From: Nitrogeniibacter mangrovi
GTDB lineage: Bacteria; Pseudomonadota; Gammaproteobacteria; Burkholderiales; Rhodocyclaceae
Length of the DNA: 64,000 bases
Assembly: GCF_010983895.1 (NCBI RefSeq)
Contig: NZ_CP048836.1
Location: 3,100,001-3,164,000, forward strand
Direction: 5' to 3'
A program made the position numbers and the translations under genes. The notes under the pieces were generated by a model. That model saw nothing but the letters and a program-made list of their open reading frames with translations. It did no database searches and was not told the DNA's origin. Shown piece after piece: positions 39,377-50,925 of the stretch (the first letter of the stretch is position 1; the number at the start of each line of letters is the position of its first letter).

Positions 39377-40297
39377 TTATTCGCTGGTCAGCCGCAGTTT
39401 CGTCATCAGGGGCGAAGCATCAACCACGCGGCTGTCATAGGGGTGGGTATCGCCACGATAATACCCCACAACCCGGTCCACATACGCGCGCGTCTCGGGA
39501 AACGGCGGCACCCCGCCGTAGCGCTCCACCGCCCCTTCACCGGCATTGTAGGCTGCAGCCACCAGGCGCACGTCCCCCTCGAAGTAGGCCAGCAGCCAAC
39601 GCAGGTAGGCCAGCCCGCCGGCAATGTTCTGACGGGCATCGAAGGTGTCGCCGACCCGGAACCGGGCCGCCGTTTCCGGAATCAGTTGCATCACGCCCAT
39701 GGCCTGCTTCGGCGACACCGCGTCGGGATTGAAGGCGGACTCGACGGCAGCGATGGCGAGCGCGAAGCGCGGCTCGATGCCGTAATCGGGCGCCATGTTC
39801 ACCACCAGGCGGACGATCTTGCGGCGCGCGGGCGCCATGCGCGCGACGAGGCGGTCGATCAGACCGTCATACTGCTCCCACGCCGGCGCGTCGAGGCACG
39901 CCGGCACGGTGCCGACGTACTCGCCGGTATAGCGCTGCATGCGCGCCGCCTGGGTGTGGCCGAGCATGGCCGCCATGGCGAACAGGGTGCCGGCATAGGC
40001 GTCGTTGCGTGCCACGCCGCGGCCGTTGGCATACATCCAGCCCAGGCCGTACATGCCCTCCGCGTTCCCGAGACGGGCGGATTCGCAGTAGCACGCGGCG
40101 GCACGCGCCGGGTCGCGCTCGACGCCTTCACCGTGTTCGAAGGCCACGCCGCGACCGGCCAGATAGGCGGCCTGTTGCGCCATCGCAGCCTTCACGCGGG
40201 TCGCATCGGGCGACGGGTTTCGACCCTCCGCGGCGTACGCGGCCATTCCATGGAGCGCGGCCATGAGCAACAGCAAAAGCGCGCGCTTGCCGATCAT
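39377..40297 (-). CDS. Lytic transglycosylase with Sel1-like repeats
   Basis: This 306-residue secreted enzyme should cleave peptidoglycan. It has a signal peptide (MIGKRALLLLLMAAL, cut near AAYA|AEG), two Sel1-like repeats (about 45-110: YCESARLGNAEGMYGLGWMYANGRG) and an SLT domain (about 165-295) with catalytic Glu in AAVESAFNPDAVS and the MGVMQLIPETAARF and AYNAGEGAVERYGG motifs. ATG 40297 is chosen; an upstream extension would add 31 residues that precede the signal peptide. It lies 13 bases from the UDP-sugar dehydrogenase and probably opens cell wall for polysaccharide export. Confidence 0.88.
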   Translation of the reverse strand: MIGKRALLLLLMAALHGMAAYAAEGRNPSPDATRVKAAMAQQAAYLAGRGVAFEHGEGVERDPARAAACYCESARLGNAEGMYGLGWMYANGRGVARNDAYAGTLFAMAAMLGHTQAARMQRYTGEYVGTVPACLDAPAWEQYDGLIDRLVARMAPARRKIVRLVVNMAPDYGIEPRFALAIAAVESAFNPDAVSPKQAMGVMQLIPETAARFRVGDTFDARQNIAGGLAYLRWLLAYFEGDVRLVAAAYNAGEGAVERYGGVPPFPETRAYVDRVVGYYRGDTHPYDSRVVDASPLMTKLRLTSE

Positions 40298-40310
40298 GGC
40301 CCGCTGCCGG

Positions 40311-41591
<1,281 letters not shown>

Positions 41592-41634
41592 GGGTCGGAT
41601 TCCTAATATCGATGGGTTGAATGAGCAAAGTGTC

Positions 41635-44424
41635 TTACAGGCCACCGCGCAGGGCGACAGCCTCGTCGTGCACCGAGGTGCCGACCGGGTAGTCGGTGAC
41701 CAGCTGGTCGAGGATTTTACGCGCATCGTCCTTGCGCTTGGCGGCGATGTAGCCCTTGGCCAGATTGAGCTTCAGCGCCGGCGTCTTCGGCGCCAAGCTG
41801 ACGGCTTTCTCCATCTTCGTGACTCCCGATGCCGCATCGCCGTGGCCGACCTCGATCATGCCGACCGTGTCAAGGATGGCCGCGCTCTCGGGGGACAGTT
41901 CGATGGCGCGCTTGCCGTAGCCCATCGCCCGAGGATCGCCCAGCTCGTTCGCCACCCAGGCAAGGTTGTTGAGGATGCCGGCCCGGTTGGGCTCCAGTTC
42001 ATCGAGCTTCTGATATTGCGCAAACGCTTTGTCCAGCTGCTTGCGGGACAGATAGTAGTCGGCCATGTAGGCGGTGACCTGGGTATCCTTCGGCGACTTC
42101 TTCAGCCAGTCCGCCATCAGTTTTGCCGCCTCGTCCGTACGCTGGCTCCGGCTCAAGGCGTCATGCAGCTTGATGAGCGTCGCCGAGCTGGGCGCGGTCT
42201 CGTGCGCCTTGCGGAACATGGCGAGCGCCGCATCGCCGTCCCCTTTGGCGGTGAGCACATCGGCCTCGAACAGGTAGCCCTGCGCCAGTTTGGGCGCGGC
42301 CTTCTGCAACTGGCGCGCGGTATCCACGGCCTTGCCATACTGCTTGTTCTTGACGTACTGGCCGATCAGGAAGCGATAGGTCTCGACGTTGGCGGGATTG
42401 AGCTCGAGCGACTTTTGCAGGGCCTCGACGGCCGCCCGGCCGTCGCCGGACATCTGCAGCACGCGACCGAGATCCAGCCACGCGCCGGCATCTTCGGGCC
42501 GGGTGTCCACCCATTTGCGGAAGGCCGTCGCGGCCTGCTCGAGGTCGCCGTTCGCCATCAGGGCCCGGCCCAGCATCTCCTGCACGGCGGGGTTCGTCGG
42601 TTCGAGTGCCGCGGCGTCGCGAACCATGGCCAGGGCCTCGGTGCGCGCATTGGTGCGCAGCATGAAATCGGCCATGCGCAGTTTCGGGGCCGCCTGGTCG
42701 GGCGCGGCATCGACGGCACCCTGGAGGTATTGCTTCACCTTCTCGGGATTCTTGTCGGTGGCTTCCTCCAGTTGCGCGAGGGCGAAGTAGACATCGGGCC
42801 GCTGCTTGTTGCGCGCGAGCATGTCGGTGAACAGCTTGCGGGCCGCAGGAACATCGCCTTTCTTGACCTCGAGGCGCGCCAGGTTGGTCGCCGCCGGCAG
42901 AAAGTCGGGGTCGACCTCGAGCGAGCGCCGGAAGGCCTTCGCCGCCGCCTCGGGATCGCCCTTGCCGAGCATGATGCCGCCGCGCAGGTTGTAGGTCAGC
43001 GGATTGTTCGGCAGCTTCTTCTCGAGCGTCTCCTGGGCCTTGAGGGCCTCGTCGAACTTCTTGCCGAGCAGGAGCACGGTGATGCGCGCGAAGTCCGGGT
43101 AGGTCTGCTTTTCGTCCAGCGAACTGGCGGTGCTCAATTCCTCCAGACCCTTGTCCACCTCGCCCGAGGCGAGCCGGGTGATGGCCAGCCGGGTCAGGGC
43201 GCGGGCATCGTCCGGCGCACGCTCGACCTGGCGGCCGAAGAACTCCGCCGCCTTGTCGAGATTGCCTGCGAGCAGGTTGGCCTGACCAGCCAGGCGCAAC
43301 ACGTCGGGAGAATCAGGCATTTTCTTCAGCAAGGGCTCGAGCGCTTTGAGCGCACGCTCCGCATCGCGCTGGGCGATGAAGGACATCACCAGCCAGCGGC
43401 TGGCGACCGGATTGCCCGGCGACACCTCAAGCACCTTGTTCAGGTTCGCCTGGGCCTGCAGCTGATCGTTGAGACGGTAGAACACCGCACCGGCGAGCAG
43501 GCGGGCCGGCATGTAGTCCGGGGCCTTGCCGATGACTTCCTGCACCGCGTCCCGCGCCGCCTCCAGCTTGCCGGTGCGAAAATCCAGATAGGCCTGCAGG
43601 TACCACACCGCCGGCGATTTGCCGACCGCCTTTTCCATGGCCGCGAGTTCCTGTCGCGCCTCGTCGACCCGGTTGGTCTGCAGCAGGGTCGTCACCACCG
43701 GCACGTAGAGCTGCTGCTGCTTGGGCGCCAGACCAATGGCCTTGTGGAAGGCCGCCATGGCCCCGTCCGCATCACGCGCCCCCAGCAGGGCATTGCCCTT
43801 GAGCTCATAGGCATCGACCAGATCGGGGCTCTCGGCGATCACGGCATCGATCATGCGCACGGCTTCGTTGAAGTTACCGGCCAGCGCCTGCAACCGCGCC
43901 AGACCGACCTTGGCATGGGCATTGCTGGGGTTGGCCTTGATGGCCGCGCGGTAGTCACGCTCCGCTTCACCGCGCTTGTCGCGCGAGCGCGCGTCTCCGA
44001 GCACGGTCAGCAACTTGGACAGCTCGACCGGATCCTTGAGCGAGGTGCTCGAGTAGGTCTTGATGACCTCCTCGCGCTGCCCCTGCGCGATCAGCGCACG
44101 CGCGAGCATCGGAATCGCATCCTCACCCTGATAGCCGAGGCTGATGGCGTGGCGCAGCTCCTTGGCCGCATCGGCCATGTCGCCACGCTCGAAATAGATC
44201 TTGCCGAGCAGGTAGCGCGCCTCGGTCAGCTCGGCGTTCTTCTGCAAAGCGTTCTTGAGCTGAATGACCGCCGCGTTGTAGTCCTTCTTCTGGATATAGT
44301 CCTGCGCCGACTTGACCATGTCGTCCGGATTGCCGCCACAGGCGGTGAGCAGCATCCCGGCGAGGATCAGGGGCATCACGCGGGCGGCACGGGACAAGGG
44401 CTTCTTCGATGAACGCTTGCTCAC
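41635..44424 (-). CDS. prsT: XrtA/PEP-CTERM system TPR lipoprotein PrsT
   Basis: PrsT is the large TPR protein that goes with exosortase XrtA and polysaccharide genes (TIGR02917). The 929-residue protein has a lipoprotein signal with Cys29 in LLTACGG and more than 20 TPR units, many with the A..L..Y..A pattern (for example MADAAKELRHAISLGYQ, DAAAKAFRRSLEVDP, EQAATAFRKWVDTRP). It is thought to help polysaccharide export across the outer membrane. It begins 2 bases after the prsR stop codon, so it is co-translated with it. Confidence 0.96.
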   Translation of the reverse strand: MSKRSSKKPLSRAARVMPLILAGMLLTACGGNPDDMVKSAQDYIQKKDYNAAVIQLKNALQKNAELTEARYLLGKIYFERGDMADAAKELRHAISLGYQGEDAIPMLARALIAQGQREEVIKTYSSTSLKDPVELSKLLTVLGDARSRDKRGEAERDYRAAIKANPSNAHAKVGLARLQALAGNFNEAVRMIDAVIAESPDLVDAYELKGNALLGARDADGAMAAFHKAIGLAPKQQQLYVPVVTTLLQTNRVDEARQELAAMEKAVGKSPAVWYLQAYLDFRTGKLEAARDAVQEVIGKAPDYMPARLLAGAVFYRLNDQLQAQANLNKVLEVSPGNPVASRWLVMSFIAQRDAERALKALEPLLKKMPDSPDVLRLAGQANLLAGNLDKAAEFFGRQVERAPDDARALTRLAITRLASGEVDKGLEELSTASSLDEKQTYPDFARITVLLLGKKFDEALKAQETLEKKLPNNPLTYNLRGGIMLGKGDPEAAAKAFRRSLEVDPDFLPAATNLARLEVKKGDVPAARKLFTDMLARNKQRPDVYFALAQLEEATDKNPEKVKQYLQGAVDAAPDQAAPKLRMADFMLRTNARTEALAMVRDAAALEPTNPAVQEMLGRALMANGDLEQAATAFRKWVDTRPEDAGAWLDLGRVLQMSGDGRAAVEALQKSLELNPANVETYRFLIGQYVKNKQYGKAVDTARQLQKAAPKLAQGYLFEADVLTAKGDGDAALAMFRKAHETAPSSATLIKLHDALSRSQRTDEAAKLMADWLKKSPKDTQVTAYMADYYLSRKQLDKAFAQYQKLDELEPNRAGILNNLAWVANELGDPRAMGYGKRAIELSPESAAILDTVGMIEVGHGDAASGVTKMEKAVSLAPKTPALKLNLAKGYIAAKRKDDARKILDQLVTDYPVGTSVHDEAVALRGGL

Positions 44425-44426
44425 AG

Positions 44427-45788
44427 TCAGGCTTCCTTCTTGATTCCGAATCGGTTCATGAGGTCGTACAGGGTCGGGCGGCTGACGCCCAGCACTTCGG
44501 CGGCGCGCGCGATATTGCCGTTGACCCGCGACAGGACGTTGGCGACCGCGGCCCGCTCGGCCGCTTCGCGTACCTGGCGCAGGTTGAGCATCTCGAGTGC
44601 CTCGTCGGGCGCGGCCAGACCCAGGTCTTCGGCCGTGACGCGGTTGTCCTCGGCCATGATGACTGCACGCTTGACGCAGTTCTCCAGCTCACGAACGTTG
44701 CCAGGCCACCGGTGCGCCTCGATGGCGCTGACCGCATCGTCGGACAGGCGCATGGTGCCGCGCCCGTTCTCGGACGCGAAGCGCTGCACGAAGGCGTGGG
44801 CCAGCAGGCTGGCATCCCCCGGCCGATCCCGCAGGGGCGGGATGTCGATCACGATTTCGGCCAGGCGGTAGTACAGATCCTCGCGGAAGGCGCCGGTTTC
44901 GATGAGGCGTTTGAGATTCTGATGGGTCGCGCACACCACACGCACATCGACCGGAATCTCGCTGCGTCCGCCGATACGCTCGATGACCCGCTCCTGAAGG
45001 AAACGCAGCAGCTTGGCCTGCAAGGGCATGGGCAGATCGCCGATCTCGTCGAGGAACAGCGTCCCCTTGTCCGCGGTCTCGATCTTGCCGGGGGTCTGCT
45101 TGACCGCGCCCGTGAACGCGCCCTTTTCGTAGCCGAACAGCTCCGCCTCGAGCAAGGTGTCGGGAATCGCGGCGCAATTGATGGCAACGAAGCGCTCCTT
45201 GGCGCGCGACGACAGGGTGTGCAATCCGCGGGCGAGGACCTCCTTGCCGGTGCCGCTCTCGCCCAGCAAGGCCACGGTGACATTGTGGGCCGAGGCCACC
45301 TTCTCCACCGTCCGGCACACCTTGAGCATGCCGGCGTCCCGAGTCAGCACGCCCTCGAGGGCCGCGCCGCTGGCCGCCTTGAGGCGGGTATTTTCGCGCT
45401 GCAGATCGTAGAGCCGGAAGGCACGGTCGATGGTCAGGGTCAGCAGCTCGGGCTCGAAGGGTTTGGCGAAGAAATCATACGCACCCAGACCGACCGCTCG
45501 AACCGCATTCTCACGGTCATGCTGGCCGGTCAGCACGATCACCTTGGTATCGGGCGCCAGCGACAGCATCTCCTGCAGGAGTGCAAAGCCCTCGCTCACG
45601 CCATCGGGATCGGGCGGCAGCCCGAGATCCATGGTCACGACCGGCGGCTCGTGCCGGCGCAGCTGCGTGATCGCGCTTTCGCGATCGCTGGCAAGAACGG
45701 TCTCGTAATCGTCGAACGCCCAGCGCATCTGCTTCTGCAGCGCCGGGTCGTCCTCGACCACCATCAATGTACGTTGTTTGTCGCTCAT
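44427..45788 (-). CDS. prsR: PEP-CTERM-box sigma-54 response regulator PrsR
   Basis: PrsR is an NtrC-type activator (TIGR02915). The 453-residue protein has an N-terminal receiver (Asp13, Asp14, phospho-acceptor Asp54, Lys in FFAKPFEP), a sigma-54-interacting AAA+ domain ([15 protein letters not shown] loop, [18 protein letters not shown]) and a Fis-type helix-turn-helix ([22 protein letters not shown]). It drives sigma-54 promoters of PEP-CTERM genes in related species. Its start overlaps the prsK stop by ATGA. The PEP-CTERM gene at 19310-20275 has a -24/-12 promoter and is a likely target. Confidence 0.96.
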   Translation of the reverse strand: MSDKQRTLMVVEDDPALQKQMRWAFDDYETVLASDRESAITQLRRHEPPVVTMDLGLPPDPDGVSEGFALLQEMLSLAPDTKVIVLTGQHDRENAVRAVGLGAYDFFAKPFEPELLTLTIDRAFRLYDLQRENTRLKAASGAALEGVLTRDAGMLKVCRTVEKVASAHNVTVALLGESGTGKEVLARGLHTLSSRAKERFVAINCAAIPDTLLEAELFGYEKGAFTGAVKQTPGKIETADKGTLFLDEIGDLPMPLQAKLLRFLQERVIERIGGRSEIPVDVRVVCATHQNLKRLIETGAFREDLYYRLAEIVIDIPPLRDRPGDASLLAHAFVQRFASENGRGTMRLSDDAVSAIEAHRWPGNVRELENCVKRAVIMAEDNRVTAEDLGLAAPDEALEMLNLRQVREAAERAAVANVLSRVNGNIARAAEVLGVSRPTLYDLMNRFGIKKEA

Positions 45789-47863
45789 GAATTCGCTTCG
45801 GATTGCGCCGGGTCCGCCGGTCCGGTCGTGGGCAACATCAATTCCATGGTGGTCCCGACCTTCGGGGTGCTTTCGACGACGATATCCCCGCCCAGCTCGC
45901 GCACGTACTGGCGCGCTTCGAACACCCCGATACCCATGCCACTGGCCTTGGTGGTGTGGAACGGCTTGAACAGCTGGTCGCGCACGAATTCGGGAGTCAT
46001 GCCACTGCCGGTATCACTCACGCGGATGATCGCCCGATCCTCTCCCGCGCTGCTCAAACATGCACTCACCATACCATCGTCGTCGGTCGCGTCGAGGGCA
46101 TTTTGCACGATATGCCCAACGACTCGCTCCAGGCGCTCGGGGTTGGCGCGCACCCACACCGGCGCCTCGGGGACGGATACGTCCACCGCCGGCCGATACT
46201 GGCTGCGATGCGACGCGATCCGGGCCAGCATCTGGCCCAGTTCCACCGGGCGATCCCGGTCGATGGCGGTCTTCTTCTGCAGCTGCTGCATCAGATCGCG
46301 CATCTTGTGTTCCACATGCGCCACCGTCTCCAGCATGTCCGCCTGGAACTCGGGGTTGTCCTTGTATTTTTCCGCATTGCGCAACATCAGGGACAGCTGG
46401 GCCACGAGATTCTTGAGGTCGTGAACCACGAAGGCCGACATTCGATTGAACGCATCGAACTTGCGCGCCTCGATGAGTGCCTCGGCCACCTGCATGCGCG
46501 CCAGATAGCTGGCGGCCTGGCGCTGGGCCGTCTTGAGCAGGTCGAGCACCTCCCAGTTGATCTCCACCGGCGTGCGCGGCGCCAGCAGCACCACGAAGCC
46601 GATCAGGTCGTCGCTGGCGATGAGCGGCACCACGAGCCAGGCGTCCGGCAGCTCGGACAGCCAGCGCGGCGGTCGCAGCGCACCGTAGGTCCCCGGCCGG
46701 ATGCGGAATTCCTCGAGATTGAAGATCCAGCCCTCGCGTGCGAGAAATCGGCACAGCGCGCTATCGGACGGTTCGGTGGCCTCCGCCTCGGGCATGTTCA
46801 ACCGTGCCCGCAGCGTCATCTGCCCGCCGCCGCCATCCATCCACAATCCCCCGCCGGCGCTCTCCACCAGGTCGGCCAGGGCCGCAATGGTGGCCTGCCC
46901 CAGATCGTGCCCGCCCTCGCCGGCATCCAAGGCGCGGGTAAACTTCAGCCATTCGGCGCGGTAATCGTATCGATACGGAAACAGGTGCTTGTTGATGAAC
47001 ACCCGCAGCCGCGCCCGCTGCGCGCCGGAGAAGGCAACCACGCCGAGCACCACTGCGCCGGTGAAGAACAGCGCGATCTGCAGCGCGCGTCCCCAGTCGC
47101 CGCCGAAGTAACGCACGTAATACCCTGCGGCGGCCACGACGAGGAGGTACACCCCCGAGACCGCGAGCGCGGTGGAATGGAACACCAGCTCCCGGGACAC
47201 CGACAGGCGGATCGCCCAGCCCGGCACACGTGCGGCGGAAATGGCGATCAGGGGCAGCACCATGGCGTGTACCAGGCCCCGGATACTCCAGATTTCAGGA
47301 TCGATGCCGCCGAACAGGAACGCGTCGGCGAACAGGTACAGATCGAACACCGACGTCGCCGCAATGGCCAGACAGAACGGCTTGAGCCCCCACCGCGACT
47401 CGGCGGGCAGCAATCGATACAGCTGCTCGACGAGCACCAGCGAGAAGACCGCGGCGAACAATTGCGCCAGGATGCCGAGACGGGCCGGGTCGCCCAGCGC
47501 GGCAATCCCGAACGCGGCGAGCAGCAGGGTGACGAAGCGGACGCCGATCACCCCGATCGTCACGCGCCGCGGCCAGCGGCGGCGGCTACCGTCGATCTGG
47601 CGCACCAAGCCGAGGGTGAACCACAACCAGGCACCGTCCCGCAGCACCGTCGCCAACCCCTGAAGCAGGGCACCATAGCGCAGCCCCGAACTGGCGAACA
47701 CACTGGTCACGCACCACAGCGTGCTGGCAGCCAGGGCCAGCAGCAGCATGTTGCCGGCCCCCTGACCACGCCGGGCCGCCGCCACGTACAGGCCAAAAAG
47801 GAAAAACGCCACGGCCGCAAGGGCATACCCCCAGACGGCCACATGCGTCAGTTCAGCGACCAT
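45785..47863 (-). CDS. prsK: XrtA/PEP-CTERM system histidine kinase PrsK
   Basis: PrsK is the membrane sensor kinase that partners PrsR (TIGR02916). The 692-residue protein has eight or so N-terminal membrane helices (about 1-280), a GAF-like domain (about 320-450), a phospho-acceptor His in FVVHDLKNLVAQLS, and a HATPase domain with VQNALDATDDDG and DTGSGMTP. The HDLKN variant of the H box is typical for this family. It overlaps prsR by ATGA and sits 59 bases after the sugar transferase. Confidence 0.95.
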   Translation of the reverse strand: MVAELTHVAVWGYALAAVAFFLFGLYVAAARRGQGAGNMLLLALAASTLWCVTSVFASSGLRYGALLQGLATVLRDGAWLWFTLGLVRQIDGSRRRWPRRVTIGVIGVRFVTLLLAAFGIAALGDPARLGILAQLFAAVFSLVLVEQLYRLLPAESRWGLKPFCLAIAATSVFDLYLFADAFLFGGIDPEIWSIRGLVHAMVLPLIAISAARVPGWAIRLSVSRELVFHSTALAVSGVYLLVVAAAGYYVRYFGGDWGRALQIALFFTGAVVLGVVAFSGAQRARLRVFINKHLFPYRYDYRAEWLKFTRALDAGEGGHDLGQATIAALADLVESAGGGLWMDGGGGQMTLRARLNMPEAEATEPSDSALCRFLAREGWIFNLEEFRIRPGTYGALRPPRWLSELPDAWLVVPLIASDDLIGFVVLLAPRTPVEINWEVLDLLKTAQRQAASYLARMQVAEALIEARKFDAFNRMSAFVVHDLKNLVAQLSLMLRNAEKYKDNPEFQADMLETVAHVEHKMRDLMQQLQKKTAIDRDRPVELGQMLARIASHRSQYRPAVDVSVPEAPVWVRANPERLERVVGHIVQNALDATDDDGMVSACLSSAGEDRAIIRVSDTGSGMTPEFVRDQLFKPFHTTKASGMGIGVFEARQYVRELGGDIVVESTPKVGTTMELMLPTTGPADPAQSEANS

Positions 47864-47922
47864 GGATCATCTGCGCGGACCGGCCTCCAGCGGAGCAGCG
47901 ATGGCGCGCGAAGACGGCCGTC

Positions 47923-49305
47923 TCACTGGGCGCCTTCACCCGTGAGCACCACCCGCACCGTTTCGGCCAGCACGACCAGATCCAGCAACAGCGTATGGTT
48001 CTTCACGTAGTACAGATCGTACTGAAGCTTCTGTACCGCATCATCCACCGACGCGCCGTACTGGTATCGCACCTGCGCCCAGCCCGTCACGCCCGGTTTG
48101 ACACAGTGACGCACGGCATAGAAGGGAATTTCGGAGGTCAGCTGGTCGACGAAATAGGGACGCTCCGGACGCGGCCCCACGAGGCTCATGTCCCCCATGA
48201 GCACGTTGAACAGCTGGGGCAGCTCATCGATGCGCAGCTTGCGGATCAGACGGCCGGTGCGCGTGATGCGATCATCGTTGGCAATGGCCCACTTGGGTTT
48301 GCCATCCTTCTCCGCATCGGTGCGCATGCTGCGGAACTTGGTGACCTTGAACTGGCGACCGTTCTGGCCGACACGGATCTGGCGGTAGAAGATCGGCCCG
48401 CCATCCTCCAGCAGGATGGCCACCGCGGTGACGAGCATCACCGGCAGGGCAAGCACCAGCAGGACGGACGAGGCGACGAGATCGAAAAAGCGCTTCACCA
48501 CGGTGCGCGTCACCCCCTGACGAAAACCTTCACCGTAGATCAGCCAGCTGGCGCGCAGGGAATCGATGCGCACCTGCCCGCGGGCGCGCTCGAAGAAGGA
48601 CGACAGATCGAACACCTTGACGCCGCGCATCTTGCAATCGAGCAGTTCGCGCAACGGGAGCACACCACCGCGACGCTCGCGCACCGCCACGATGATCTCG
48701 TTGACGTTCTCCTGGTCGATGATGTCCAGCAACTCCCGCCCACGGAAAACCTGGTCCGCATTGACCGCCACCGGCTCGTCGTTGCCCAACGGCATGAACC
48801 CGATGATGCGCAACCCCCGCAACGACGGATCGTGCAGCGCGCGATCGACCGACTCCGCCTCCGCACCGGTTCCCAGCACCAGCACCCGACGGGTCAGCAC
48901 GGCACTCATCGGGCCGCGGTTGGAGAAGGCACGCACCGCCAGGATGAGGCCGAGCACCAGCACCACCGACACCTCGACCGCCTCGGAAGCGAACTCCCCC
49001 CAGGGCAGCACGCTGAACACGGCGTAGGCCACGGGAATGCTCACCACGACCCCCACCAGAATGCGTGCCACGACATCCTTGAGACGCTGCCCCGCGACGG
49101 GACGGTAGAAACCGGTCGCGCCGTTGAGCACCACCATGGCGATGGCGAAGCACAACGCCGATGGCAGGACCGTGCGCCAGGCACCGATCCCGTCGCTCGA
49201 CTGCAGCAGGACCGCGGCCATGACGCCGACGAACAGGATCAGCGCATCGACGATGAGCTGAAACAGGGTATGCGTCGGAAAATAGTGACTGAAGATCTTC
49301 AGCAT
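47923..49305 (-). CDS. XrtA-associated undecaprenyl-phosphate sugar transferase (EpsB-like)
   Basis: This 460-residue polyprenyl-phosphate sugar phosphotransferase (TIGR03013) starts exopolysaccharide synthesis by moving sugar-1-phosphate onto undecaprenyl phosphate. It has four N-terminal helices, a CoA-binding-like middle domain (LVLGTGAEAESV), another helix (about 270-295) and the C-terminal sugar transferase domain with KRFFDLVASSVLL, KFRSMRTDAEKDGKPKWA and RIDELPQLFNVLMGDMSLVGPRPERPYF. It is the first gene of the prsK-prsR-prsT-tviB unit. A weak G/T-rich region upstream gives no clear promoter. Confidence 0.93.
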   Translation of the reverse strand: MLKIFSHYFPTHTLFQLIVDALILFVGVMAAVLLQSSDGIGAWRTVLPSALCFAIAMVVLNGATGFYRPVAGQRLKDVVARILVGVVVSIPVAYAVFSVLPWGEFASEAVEVSVVLVLGLILAVRAFSNRGPMSAVLTRRVLVLGTGAEAESVDRALHDPSLRGLRIIGFMPLGNDEPVAVNADQVFRGRELLDIIDQENVNEIIVAVRERRGGVLPLRELLDCKMRGVKVFDLSSFFERARGQVRIDSLRASWLIYGEGFRQGVTRTVVKRFFDLVASSVLLVLALPVMLVTAVAILLEDGGPIFYRQIRVGQNGRQFKVTKFRSMRTDAEKDGKPKWAIANDDRITRTGRLIRKLRIDELPQLFNVLMGDMSLVGPRPERPYFVDQLTSEIPFYAVRHCVKPGVTGWAQVRYQYGASVDDAVQKLQYDLYYVKNHTLLLDLVVLAETVRVVLTGEGAQ

Positions 49306-49779
49306 GGCTCCACTCGGCTCTTATCGGGGCGGCGCGGAAGCTGTCCACGACCGCCGGTTATCGTTGTTCGATGCCTACGATACCCGACGGACCATGAAGG
49401 CCCCGTGAAGCACATCACAGGAGCATGATGGGCCCGGTCCACACGGATGGCAAACCCTGATCGCAATTAAAACAAACGTTCAATTTCAACGGCTTGAATA
49501 CCGAGTGGGCGGGAACGTGAAATTGCCCGCCCCATGCCGCCCCGGCCCGGTACCGGACGGGTGGCGCCACGGCGGCCGCCATTTAACACCATCGCCATAT
49601 GGCATTTCAATAGACGCGAGACCGAAGCGGCACCGCAACCACCCGAACAGCATCATGAATGCCCGGCCGGGCTGACCGAATCGACCGTCAGGGCATGGGT
49701 TTTCCACATGGCGCAGCCTTGGGTTTGCTGCTACCGTGACGGCACCCATTCGCCCAAAGCGGCCCTACAGCGGAATAGC
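49306..49779. other. 474-base non-coding region between divergent genes
   Basis: This gap lies between the sugar transferase (minus) and the HD-GYP gene (plus). It is mostly G+C rich, with an A/T-rich patch at about 49458-49500. A 7-bp hairpin (GGGCGGG at 49507-49513 with CCCGCCC at 49526-49532) has a 12-base loop and no T tract. I found no tRNA, repeat array, clear sigma-54 or sigma-70 promoter or convincing gene in it; an 87-codon frame at 49486-49749 on the minus strand has no recognisable similarity. Confidence 0.6.
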
Positions 49780-50910
49780 ATGACCATGGACGCCCGGCGG
49801 CTGTCGCCCATCGATCATATCGACCACGTCCTTCTCGACACCTTCATCCAGAAGTCGCTCCCAGGCATCCTGGCGCCACTGCAACGCACGCTTGCGGCGC
49901 GCTTGCCGCATCCGTGCCAATTGCAGGTGCTGTGGCTGGCCCCGGACCGGGCGGAGATCACCGCCCGGATCGATCCCGCTGGGCACCGAAACGCACATGC
50001 CCCCTGCCCGGTTGACGACAGCCCCACCCTGCGCCACGGCATCGAACAGGGCAAGGCGGTGCACCAGCCAAGCCTCGACGACCCGCTCATGGCCTGGGCC
50101 GGCGGCGATGAGTGCCAGCCCCTGGTGTGCTTTCCGCTCCGCCACGGTCAGCACTGCATCGGTTTTCTGCTGGTGATGCATCACATGGGCAAGCCGCCGA
50201 GTGACCCGGCGCAGGCGGAACTGCTCGCCTGGTTGCCGATGATGGCCACCCTGCTCATGCACGAGATCGACGCCATCCACGGCCTGTTCGGCGCGGTCCG
50301 CTTCGCACGCGACTTCGCGCTCATGCGGGACACGGAGACCGGTCAGCACCAGCTTCGGCTGGGCGGCTATGTGGATCTGCTCGCCTCGGCCATGAGCCAG
50401 GCCCACGGCCTCGCCGACGGCTTCGCCCAGGAGGTTGCGCTGTACGCCCCCCTGCACGACATCGGCAAGATCGGCATACCCGACGAGATCCTGCTCAAGC
50501 CCGGCGCCTTCGACGCCGAGGAGCGGGAGCGGATGAAGGCCCACGTGACCAACGGCACAGCCCTGATCGACCGCCTGATCGAGGATTTCGGCCTCGCCAA
50601 CAACCCGCGTATCGACGTGTTGCGCAGCGTGGTGGCCTGGCACCACGAATATCTCGACGGCAGTGGCTATCCGGAGGGCCTGTCAGGCGACGCCATTCCC
50701 CTGGCGACCCGCATCATCACCGTGGCGGACATCTTCGACGCCCTGACCAACCTGCGCGCCTACAAGAAACCCTGGTCGATCGACGAAGCCTTCGACCTGC
50801 TGCGCAAGATGGCGGGCAAGCAGCTGGACCGCGAGTGCGTGCAGGCCTTCATCAGCGAGCGCAAGCGCATCACCGGCATCTGGGAACATTACGCCGCCCA
50901 CGGCGCCTGA
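49780..50910 (+). CDS. HD-GYP c-di-GMP phosphodiesterase-like protein
   Basis: This 376-residue protein has a GAF-like N-terminal half (about 35-160) and an HD-GYP domain (about 180-370). The HD-GYP motifs are intact: ETGQHQLRLGGY, HDIGKIGIPDEILLKPG, AHVTNGTALIDRLI, AWHHEYLDGSGYPEGLSG and DIFDALT. c-di-GMP hydrolysis is expected from family knowledge. ATG 49780 is preceded by GGA; a much longer in-frame extension upstream (82 codons) runs through non-coding sequence. It is the only cyclic-dinucleotide enzyme in the window with all motifs kept. Confidence 0.87.
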   Translation: MTMDARRLSPIDHIDHVLLDTFIQKSLPGILAPLQRTLAARLPHPCQLQVLWLAPDRAEITARIDPAGHRNAHAPCPVDDSPTLRHGIEQGKAVHQPSLDDPLMAWAGGDECQPLVCFPLRHGQHCIGFLLVMHHMGKPPSDPAQAELLAWLPMMATLLMHEIDAIHGLFGAVRFARDFALMRDTETGQHQLRLGGYVDLLASAMSQAHGLADGFAQEVALYAPLHDIGKIGIPDEILLKPGAFDAEERERMKAHVTNGTALIDRLIEDFGLANNPRIDVLRSVVAWHHEYLDGSGYPEGLSGDAIPLATRIITVADIFDALTNLRAYKKPWSIDEAFDLLRKMAGKQLDRECVQAFISERKRITGIWEHYAAHGA

Positions 50911-50925
50911 GCGCCCGGCAGCCGG

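Noticed and set aside
49486-49749. 87-codon frame on the minus strand in the gap before the HD-GYP gene
   Set aside because: No ribosome site, no motif, and composition like intergenic DNA. I could not support a gene.
49534-49779. 82-codon upstream extension of the HD-GYP gene
   Set aside because: Residues are unlike any GAF or HD-GYP start, and ATG 49780 gives the expected length.
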